Shown in pieces: positions 56,442 through 64,000 of a stretch of 64,000 nucleotides of DNA. The translations under genes were made by a program, and so were the position numbers. The stretch is from Zygnema cylindricum (Eukaryota; Streptophyta; Zygnematophyceae; Zygnematales; Zygnemataceae): the NCBI GenBank assembly GCA_037447655.1, contig JBBHKE010003248.1:135007-199006 (forward strand), written 5' to 3'. The notes beneath the pieces were generated by a model. It had not been told where the DNA came from. It made no database searches and saw only the letters and a program-made list of their open reading frames with translations. How positions within the stretch are numbered: position 1 is the stretch's first letter; each line of letters starts with the position of its first letter.

Positions 56442-57560
56442 AGGCTCATCTGGGTGAGATATCTTAGTTACCTTATGAGCGGCATGTTTCTCTTGTATCT
56501 TTTTGTTGCTCCTTCTCCCTCCCTAAAACTTTGAAGCCGAAATGGAAGGAAGTCTTAGATTTCTCCTTACTGTCTCATTGGCTCCCCTATCTATGGAACC
56601 CGGTTCCGATTCTTCCTCTTCTGTCACCTCAAAGTCCATAGGAATATGTGAGGTTTCCGATGGATCTCATGTATCTTAGATCTCCCATGAATATGCAATC
56701 ATTGTTTCACTCATGTCCTTTTCGGGAACGACCGAGTACTCCTCATTTTCGGACTGAAATCAGACTCTTATCTTCTTGGTATATTTGAAGGGGTCAAATG
56801 ACTTCCCGTCATCCATCACAACTAGGTGTTTGACCTGGATGATATCTTTCTTTGCTAAGTCATAGACTCTATATCCCTTGACATCCTCATCATATCCTAC
56901 AAAGTATCTAGGTTTGCCCTTAATATCTAGTTTCTAGTTTTTCTTATCTATGACAAGACTGTAAACCTGGCTACCGAATACTTTAAGGTGAGAGACATAT
57001 GGTTTCTTTCCAACCCATATCTCATAAGGTGTCATTCCTTTTACGGCTGAGGTTAGGACTCTATTTTTAATGTAGTTGGCACAGTTCATGGCCTCGGCCC
57101 AAAATTTCTTTCCTATTTTTTTGTCGGCCAACTTACAGCATACACTATCTCCTAGTGTACGGTTCAACCTCTCAGCTACCCCATTTTGTTCGGGGTTATA
57201 TGGTACGGTTTCAAGTGCTAAACTCCCTCATCTCTCAAATATTCCTCAAACTGATTTGAGGTATATTCTCCCCCATTATCACTCCTTATTCTCTTAATGG
57301 GGGTTCCATCCATTTTTTCACTCCAGGCTTTATATTCTTTATACGAAGTTGGTGTTTCAGACTTTGTTTTTAGGAAGTAGACTCAAGAGTATCTAGACTA
57401 GTCATCGGTTATTGTCAACATAAACCTCCCACTGAAGGTACTTTTGCAGGTCCCCAGATATCTGTGTGGACCAAATCTAGTACTTTCTCACCCCTATATG
57501 TGGCGGCTTTGGGAAAAGAAAGACTGTGAGCCTTACCTTGAGCACAACCACTACAATCCA
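56442..57560 (-). pseudogene. Copia family A integrase and linker, minus strand
   Basis: On the minus strand: DCSGCAQGKAHSLSFPKAAT, YRGEKVLDLVHTDIWGPAKV (first Asp of the D-D-E core kept), decayed core with WSEKMDGTPIKRI-like and DNGGEYTSNQFEEYL-like text (about 57300-57200), PYNPEQNGVAERLNRTLGDS (57180) and KKFWAEAMNCANYIKNRVLT, ending VFGSQVYSLVIDKKN (56934). The linker continues with YDEDVKGYRVYDLAKKDII- and LPSISASKF-like text down to 56450. Several stops. It is cut at its N-terminal side by the LTR starting near 57561. It belongs with 55025-56441. Confidence 0.85.
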
Positions 57561-58597
57561 TTGAAATTACTAGATTTATAAAGTATTTTCTAAGTCTAAA
57601 TATATCAGTATAAAAAAGAAAAGAAAAGGGGAGCCTGCCTCGACCTCCTCTCACTAGCCACCATACTTGTTGTAGTCACTGAAGGATAGAAAGAGTGGTT
57701 GAACCATTGCTGCCTTAGTTCAACAAGCAGTTGTTTTTTTAGTAGGTTACTAAAAAGATACTTGGCGGACCCACGATTTGATCCCGGTACCTGCAGTCTG
57801 TCTAGGTGGCCGGTAGCGGTCATCTTTATCTTATTAGTCTACGACCAATGCTAAATGCAATAGGGTTTAATAGATATTTATTTATTTATGAATGAACTAA
57901 TTCATTTAAATGAAACTATATACGACATTTAAAGATACAATTCTTGTAAAATACGGAGTACGGTACGGTTTAAAAACAGATACCGCGCATTTTGTTTCGA
58001 CAATGAAACAAATATCGCGCAAGTATTTATAACGGCTGCGATTTCATTTTGGTTCTTATCCAACGGCGAACATCATCGCCGAAATCCTAGAGTGGTCACT
58101 TTGGCTTTTTGTGACATGGCATGACCTAGCGCCACGTGGAGAGATCACATTTGGTCGCGGGAATTCCGAGGAACCTACGGATGAGTAAAAAGAGGGCAGG
58201 CGTCCACATAATAGCCTTGTCGTACATTGGTCGTACAAAAGGTACACCAACAGTAGTACTTTTTTGTATGGTACACTAATATGATTAGTCAATATTTTAG
58301 TAGATAGGAGTTATTAGAGAGAATCAGGACTTAATGTTTTTTGGAAATACAGTCACCTCTCCCCTTGAGGGTTTCAATAAAATAGGCATCTTTGCCACCC
58401 TATAACTAATCGGTTCGTTGGCCGTTATCAGTGATTCTTTTTGCTACGGACTCAAGGAAGTCCAGGCTGCACAGGGGTGGAGTCAAACTGTCTGATTGCC
58501 TTATTGGGCAGCAATTGTTATGGCTTGAAGTGGGTAAGTTAAAAGCTATCTAGAGGCTTTCTGAATTCTGTAGTCCAATGGAGGACACAGAATTGAA
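57561..58597 (+). repeat. Copia family A 5' LTR, plus strand
   Basis: The start is slightly degenerate (CCATTGAAATTACTAG for TGTTGAAA). It has the antisense tRNA-like module (about 57765-57835, ggatttgatcccggtacc-like), GTAC cluster (57955-58275) and the end GGACACAGAATTGAA with ATGGAG at 58579. It interrupts the integrase of the minus-strand element and is followed by a primer site and gag. Confidence 0.8.
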
Positions 58598-58850
58598 GGT
58601 TATGGCCCACCCTCTAGGGTGCCCACCTTCAATGGATCGGGGTTCATCTATTGGGAAGCCATGATGATGGGGGCTTTGTGCGAAAAACAATACTGGGGTT
58701 TTGTTAGTGGACAAGTGAAACGTCCACGTTAGGGAACTCCACCAGGGTTTGGTGGAATATGGTTTGTTGTAGCAACCTCTGCTGTAGCAGAGGAGGCAGA
58801 TGATAGGGACAGCTGTGTGTCCAAAAAAGGGAAGGAGAAAGGTCATGGGC
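58598..58850 (+). pseudogene. Copia family A primer site and gag start, truncated
   Basis: GGTTATGGCCCACC (one G short of the 46362 site) is followed by gag codons for the block FNGSGFIYWEAMMMGALCEK, QYWGFVSGQVKRPR, a TAG, then GTPPGFGGIWFVVATSAVAE. The frame runs in from the LTR ATG but shifts at the missing G. It is cut at 58850 after KKGKEKGHGH-like codons. Confidence 0.75.
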
Positions 58851-58985
58851 ATTTAGACTCGGCTGTGATCCACTCCCAGTAGGAGTCACACTTGCACTAT
58901 CTGGGATATTCGTCCTTGGAGGAGCAGGTGGAGCACTAGGGCTAATAGGAGCACTTGTAGGTGGAGCTAAGCCATTATTTGACAT
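58851..58985 (-). pseudogene. Proline-rich N-terminal fragment, possibly another gag
   Basis: On the minus strand from ATG 58985: MSNNGLAPPTSAPISPSAPP, APPRTNIPDSASVTPTGSGS. Low-complexity Pro/Ser/Ala-rich starts of this type occur in some copia gag proteins, but no diagnostic domain is present. The frame passes into inverted gag sequence at 58850, so it is truncated. 58986-59063 shows nothing recognisable. Confidence 0.35.
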
Positions 58986-59063
58986 GTTAGAGGAAGCAAA
59001 CCCAAAGAGGAATACCTATCATAATAGATCAATACTCTAAGACATGTAACTACAAATGAAAGA

Positions 59064-59800
59064 GGTCTTTCAACCAAACAAACATGTACTATAAACATGT
59101 GGTAACCTTTGATAGGATCTGTACGGACAACACAGCTTCGACGCAACGAGACAAAACGCAGCTGCGGCTAATTTGGTATAGGACAACGCAGCTACGATGA
59201 AGCAACAAAATAATTTGAATATGATTAAGAATTGAGCTGCGCAGCTGCGGTTGATATGAATCAAGTCAACGGACGAGATTCATAAGAGGATAAACAAGTG
59301 ACTCGCTGACAGGTGCTCTACAACAGCCTGATGGACGTATCCAGACAAGTGTCACTAAGCCGACGAGAAGTATTTGAACAAATCACCTGTATAGGATTCT
59401 CAGTAATATTGAGTGTACAGTGATAGATTAGTTTTAGCGTGATTAGGAGCACTTGACCTTAGTGGAATTTTAGTTATTTCGACGTATCTCTTAGGGGCTC
59501 TTGTATCGGTGGTACAACACTATGTATTAGGACAACTGAGTATAGAGTATAAGACTTAGGATGTAGAACATTTTATGTATCTAGACTTCTAGACTGTGTA
59601 ATTTGCAAACTGTTTTTGGGAAACTTCTGAGTTGCATATCTTAGTGTATGTTGGATCAATTGGGCTTAAAATTTGGGAGTTGTTAGTCTTTGTGATATTA
59701 TATACTGTGGTATATTTTGAAGCAATTTTGAGCGTTGTGTTAGATTTGGTAATCTTTTGAAAATAGTTGTTTGGAAGGATTCTTGATAAGCTTGTGTAAG
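59064..59800 (+). repeat. Copia family C 5' LTR region, plus strand
   Basis: Contains GCAGCTGCG-like motifs (59158-59247), the gacgagattcataagagg block, gtgatagattagttttagcg, and tttttgggaaacttctgag (59611). These are shared in inverse orientation with 4345-4843 and 6521-7242. The 5' boundary is uncertain (the TGTTGGTTTTGG start is not visible), as is the exact 3' end before gag at 59806. Confidence 0.65.
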
Positions 59801-59805
59801 TGAAT

Positions 59806-60727
59806 TATGGCTACTTCTACTACTACTGCTGGTGCTCCACCTACTCCAGTGGTCGTAGAACAACAAGTTATGGGCCTGCCATGAAGAATTCCTATCTTTT
59901 CGGGGGTAAAATAGGCTTATTGGGTGGATATGGTGGAGACACACTTCGAAAATGTTAACCTTTTGGATATTTTGGATGGTTCACAAGCAAAATCGGATCC
60001 GTCTTGGTCAAAGAAAAATTCACAAACTCGATCGCTTTTGAAATTCTGTATCTCACATGAATTGGCTATGTCACGGATAAAAATGAAAAAGGCGATCGAT
60101 ATCTGGATATCCCTCAAGGATGATTTTGAAAAGGCTAATGTTCAAGAAAAACTATTTTTGGCTGGACAAATTTGGGACTACAAATACACGAGTGGCACTA
60201 TGGCAGAATATTGTAACAAATTTCGAATTCTTATATATTCTCATGATTGTTCAGGTGGATCTTTTCCTCTGTTTCAGCAAGCTGCTTTGCTAATGAGTGG
60301 TCTTCCTACTACTATGAAAGCAACGCCTGAAATGCTGAAACAGAAAGATAAAGCTAGCTGGACACTACAGTTAGCTATTAATTTGATATTCAAAGAGGAA
60401 GCAGATTCTAAAATTCTTAATGGTGAAAAACAGGTAGAAGCATTTAGCACATAATTTGACAAAAAAACTCAGATTAATCAGTAGAGAAATCACTTTAATC
60501 AGAATCAAAATCAATTTAGATAGTCTAATGAAAGAGGAAATAGACAATCATTTAATGCTTGTTTTTATTGTAATGAAAAAGGTCATGGATATAAATTCTG
60601 TCATAAGCTTAAGAAAGCTAATGAAACAGGTCTGTACAGACTTGGATGGCAATAGAGCCAATTTCATCAAGGCTTCACGGGATCTTCAAAACGAGAAAAT
60701 GCGTCTTCACGAGAAAATGAAATCTTC
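59806..60727 (+). pseudogene. Copia family C gag
   Basis: Starts MATSTTTTAGAPPTPVVVEQ and meets a stop at 59881-59883. From 59924 it is open: VDMVETHFENVNLLDILDG-like text, AMSRIKMKKAIDIWISLKDD, EKLFLAGQIWDYKYTSGTMA, EYCNKFRILIYSHDCSGGSF and ASWTLQLAINLIFKEEADSK, a UBN2-type gag core. After a stop (60452-60454) a shifted frame encodes the zinc knuckle CFYCNEKGHGYKFC (about 60560-60602), intact as CCHC. The segment leads into protease. Frameshifts and stops make it non-functional as read. Confidence 0.82.
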
Positions 60728-61174
60728 TTGGCGTCTTCATCTCATCAGGACGAGTCTCTTTCACTCTTTGACAAGGAGGATGATGATCTATTTGCTATGG
60801 CGGCATCAATGGAGGGCGCGAAAGACAATGGATGGATAATGGACATAGGAGCCTCGGCCCACATGTGTTGGAACAAGGCAGTTTTCAAAAATATGAAATC
60901 AATACCGGAGAAAAATATCTACTATGCATGTGGAATGAGTGTGCAAACGCAGGTTGTAGGTGATGTCTTCTTGCTAGTTGATGTAGAGGGCAAGGCAGTT
61001 GAGAGAACTCTTCATAATGTTCTCTATGTACCAGATTTTAAGAAAAAAATGTTTTCAACTTCTTTGGTAGAAAGTAAAGGGTTTGAGGTCAATCTGAAAC
61101 ATGGCAGGCACGTTGCTAGCAAAAATGGAAAAATTGCAGTTAACGAAACTAGAGATGCCAGCAAAATGTATTGA
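60728..61174 (+). pseudogene. Copia family C protease
   Basis: The frame reads SLSLFDKEDDDLFAMAASME then NGWIMDIGASAHMCWNKAVF, the aspartic protease site with DIGAS instead of DSGAS/DTGAS. It continues DVFLLVDVEGKAVERTLHNV, LYVPDFKKKMFSTSLVESKG and ends ASKMY at a TGA. Residues around the active Asp are otherwise conserved. Adjacent frames are contiguous with integrase, separated by the TGA (61172-61174). Confidence 0.82.
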
Positions 61175-62110
61175 ATGGATATGCCCGATAATAAAGAAAA
61201 TGATGTTTTGTATTCTGGCGCATTATCCTCAGATGAGATGTGGAATAAAAGATTAGGCCATGTGAACTATGACAGTATGCAAAAGATGGTCAATGCTGGT
61301 AAAATAGAAGGAGTCACTATGTCAAATCAGTCACCTAAAACGTGTGATGGCTGTGCATTAGGAAAAATACACAAATTACCGTTTCCTCAAGAGTCTGAAC
61401 ATAAATCTACTAAACTTTTGCAACTCATTCATTCTAATATTTTCGACCCTACAAAGGTACCATCAGCCGGGGGGATAAAATATATGGTTACGTTTACAGA
61501 TGATTTTTTGAGGTTTACTAAAGTCTACTTCATGAAGGAAAAGAGTGAAGTTTTCACTCATTATCAATACTAGATAGCATGGGCGGAGAAACTACACGGT
61601 TTGCCAATTATGGAGCTCAGATCGGACAATGGCGGGGAATATACGTCAAAAGAATTTGAAAACTTCTTACCCAAGGAAGGTATAAGTCACAAACTAATTG
61701 TTCCATACTCTCCGGAACAAAATGGGGTCTCAGAAAGACTAAATAGAACTATCACAGAAAGTTCTAGGTCCATGTTTGCGGATAAGGACGTGGATCCGAA
61801 ATTTTGGGTTGAAGCATTCAATTGTGCAGTTTACATCAAAAATAGGATAGGTACAAGATCGGTAGAAACCACTTCTTACGAGATCTAGACGGGTAGAAAA
61901 CCGGATGTCAGTCATTTCAAAGTCTTTGGAAGTAAATGCTTTATTTTGGATATGTCTAATGATAAATGGAAAATGGAACCTAAAGGATTGCAGGGATTCT
62001 GCTAGGATATGATGATCACTCTAAAGGATATAGAGTCTTTGTTTTTGAGAGGCAGAAAATTATTGTAGCAAGGAACATCGTTGTCAAAAAAGAACTAGAC
62101 TCGATAGACT
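61175..62110 (+). pseudogene. Copia family C GAG-pre-integrase and integrase
   Basis: LSSDEMWNKRLGHVNYDSMQ and CDGCALGKIHKLPFPQESEH (zinc-binding) precede the D-D-E core. The first block reads LIHSNIFDPTKVPSAGGIKY, where the usual HTD/HAD aspartate is Asn; TFTDDFLRFTKVYFMKEKSE follows. A TAG (61571-61573) interrupts. The second Asp is kept in LRSDNGGEYTSKEFENFL and the Glu in PEQNGVSERLNRTI. FWVEAFNCAVYIKNRI leads to a TAG in place of Trp (61886-61888), then GRKPDVSHFKVFGSKC and a frameshifted GYDDHSKGYRVFVFER region. Loss of the first catalytic Asp would abolish strand transfer. Confidence 0.85.
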
Positions 62111-62490
62111 TATTTAAAATGACAGAGCAGCAGAAGTAGCAAAAAATACATGAATATGTCATCTTAGATAGCATCCATAATATTGTCCCACATATGCAAA
62201 ATTCACCAGTGGTAACACATGAGTCGGAAAATAATCGGGTTCCTTGACAAATTCATTTAGAAGCGGACCAACAACAGTCACTGCCTACGTATCGTAACCA
62301 GCGCAACAAGCGCAATGCACGGGATCCGACAATTTCAGCCTCATAATTTCCGGGGGGAAGAAGATCTAGTAGCCGCTTGCAAGCAAGTTCTCACTTCGCC
62401 TACTCGGCAGCCTGAAGGGAGCCTCTGACTATCCGGGAAGCCTTCTTATCACCGGAGCGGAATCACTGGATCGAGGCGACAAACGATGAA
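62111..62490 (+). pseudogene. Copia family C linker between integrase and RT
   Basis: Poorly conserved, with stops (for example TAG at 62137 and TAA at 62344). It retains basic RNQRNKRNARDPTISA and, near RT, ERNHWIEATNDEMKSI. Copia elements carry a variable linker here. No independent function is indicated. Confidence 0.6.
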
Positions 62491-63330
62491 ATGAAGTCGA
62501 TCATGGAAGCTGAAACATGGGAGCTTGTGGACCTTCCTCCGGACCGAAAAGCGATCAGCAGCAAATGGGTATTCAAGGTGAAGTTAAATCCCAATAACAC
62601 TGTTGAACGCTATAAAGCTAGACTTGTGGCGAACGGGTACAATCAAAAGGAAGGAATCGATTTTGAAGAAACATTTTCTCCGGTGGTAAGATTTCCAACA
62701 GTTAGGATTTTGCTGTCCCTAGCTGCTATAGAAGATATGGAAATTCATCAGATGGATGTAAAAACGGCCTTTTTGAATGGAGAATTAGAAGATACCATTT
62801 ATATGCAGCAGCCTGAAAAGTATGTGGAACCACGAAAAGAGCACTAAGTATGCAAGTTGCTAAAATCTTTGTACACCCTAAAACAGGCCCCCAGACAGTG
62901 GAATATAAAGCTTGATGAATTCTTGACTAGTCTAGGATTTCAAAGGATAAGTTCTGATCACTCTGTCTACGTTCTAAAGGGTGAAAATGGGATAGTGTAT
63001 ATAGCGGTGTATGTAGATAATTTGCTATTAGTTAGCAAATCAATGGTTGAAATTAACAAAATTAAAACTACTTTAAACTCACGGTTTGAGATGAAAGACC
63101 TCGGTGAGGCAAAATATATTTTGGGTATCCAGGTAGAGAGGAACAGAAAAAGAAGATTAATAAAATTGACTCAAAAAGAGGCTATTGGAAAGATGTTAGA
63201 TGAATATGGAATATTCGGGGCAAAAGGATGTGTAACACTAATGGAGTTTCCACATAAGATAGAGGGGGAACAAACAAACCGGGTGTTATTGTCAGTGAAA
63301 TTTTTGAGTTAGGAGAGGATGATCTTATGA
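62491..63330 (+). pseudogene. Copia family C reverse transcriptase
   Basis: Blocks: AETWELVDLPPDRKAISSKW, RYKARLVANGYNQKEGIDFE, EDMEIHQMDVKTAFLNGELE (first catalytic Asp kept), a TAA (62845-62847) near YVEPRKEH, KSLYTLKQAPRQWNIKLDEF, and VYIAVYVDNLLLVSKSMVEI, where the YVDD box has become YVDN. DLGEAKYILGIQVERNRKRR follows. The second catalytic Asp pair is disrupted by the D-to-N change. A stop at 63310 ends the frame. Confidence 0.88.
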
Positions 63331-63995
63331 CAGTGATACCTTCCAGACAGATAGTGGGAAGCTTAATATATTTTATGAACTGTAGCCGTCTTGACATTGC
63401 TGCAACAGTAGGGGTACTGAGCAGAAGTCTAGAGAATCCGAGGAAATCTGACCGTGATGCAACAAGAAGAGTTTTAAAATACGTGTCAGGAACTAAAGAC
63501 CTCAAGCTCACACTAGGCGGAGGAGAAGTGAAGCTGCAAACATGGAGTGATGCAAGCTATGGCGATATTACAAGCCGAAAATCCACCACGGGATTCGTTC
63601 TGCAAATTAGGAACGGGACTTGTTGTTGGAGCAGCAAACTTCAAAAGGTCACGGCACAATCGACGATGGAGTCAAAATATATTGCAGCGAGCTCGGCCCT
63701 CAAAGAACTCTTATGGGTAAAATCGATGTTGCAAGAATTGGGATACATGCAGGTTGGTCGATAGGTGATCTAGTGTGATAACCATGCTGCTATTGCTATT
63801 GCTTCTAACCCGTATCACCACTTCAAAAGCAAGCATATGGATGTAAGATTACACTTTGTAAGAGAAAAAGTGTCCTCTAGAGTGATTAAATTATGCTATT
63901 TGCCAGATGCAAAAATGATTGCTGATATGCTCACTAAAGCTCTTCCTGCTACTAAGCTGAAGTATTGTAGGGACGCAGTGGGATTATGTGAATAG
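63331..63995 (+). pseudogene. Copia family C RNase H and polyprotein end
   Basis: RQIVGSLIYFMNCSRLDIAA and TVGVLSRSLENPRKSDRDAT lead to WSDASYGDITSRKSTTGFVL, SSKLQKVTAQSTMESKYIAA and LKELLWVKSMLQELGYMQVG. After two stops (63762-63764 and 63768-63770) the text continues CDNHAAIAIASNPYHHFKSK, HMDVRLHFVREKVSSRVIKL, MIADMLTKALPATKLKYC and ends at TAG 63993-63995. The element's polypurine tract and 3' LTR are beyond the window. Confidence 0.88.
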
Positions 63996-64000
63996 TTGAA

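Overview
This window looks like nuclear DNA from a plastid-bearing plant lineage. The evidence is one gene for a chloroplast-targeted early light-induced protein (ELIP), one plant-type diamine acetyltransferase gene, GT-AG introns in both, and a dense load of plant-style Ty1/copia and Ty3/gypsy LTR elements. A non-LTR element that appears to carry a C-terminal restriction-like endonuclease, rather than the AP endonuclease usual in angiosperm LINEs, makes me favour a non-seed plant or a streptophyte alga. That placement is inference, not proof.

Layout. 1-21 kb: nested and broken copia elements of two families. Family A has LTRs of about 1 kb; family C has LTRs with repeated GCAGCTGCG-like motifs. 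They run mostly on the minus strand and are interrupted by a solo LTR, a tRNA-derived SINE and a degenerate Ty3/gypsy element (14.6-19.1 kb). 21-27 kb: LTR scraps, a minisatellite, a 68-bp tandem array and a decayed non-LTR retrotransposon. 28.9-30.6 kb: an intact four-exon GNAT acetyltransferase gene (minus strand). 31-34.5 kb: a three-level nest, a Harbinger-like element containing a hAT-like element containing a solo LTR. 35.2-37.4 kb: an intact ELIP gene (plus strand) with an additional in-frame cassette-like exon. 38-43.9 kb: more hAT-like and Harbinger-like copies, a hairpin element and a GTAC-rich array. 44-64 kb: copia elements again, including one family A copy with both LTRs at least partly present (45.3-51.1 kb) and a long family C copy running off the right edge.

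Only the two host genes appear intact. Every retroelement I read carries stops, frameshifts or deletions. Many premature stops are CAG-to-TAG or TGG-to-TAG changes, as expected from deamination of methylated cytosine in silenced elements. The points most worth following are: the duplicated helix-I exon of the ELIP gene; the family A copia architecture, in which the gag ATG lies in the last bases of the LTR and the reading frame runs through a half-tRNA(iMet) primer site; a tRNA-like A-box/B-box module lying antisense in the family A LTRs; and DNA transposons whose unoccupied target sites survive in paralogous repeats inside the same window. All alignments were done by eye, so boundaries of decayed elements are approximate.
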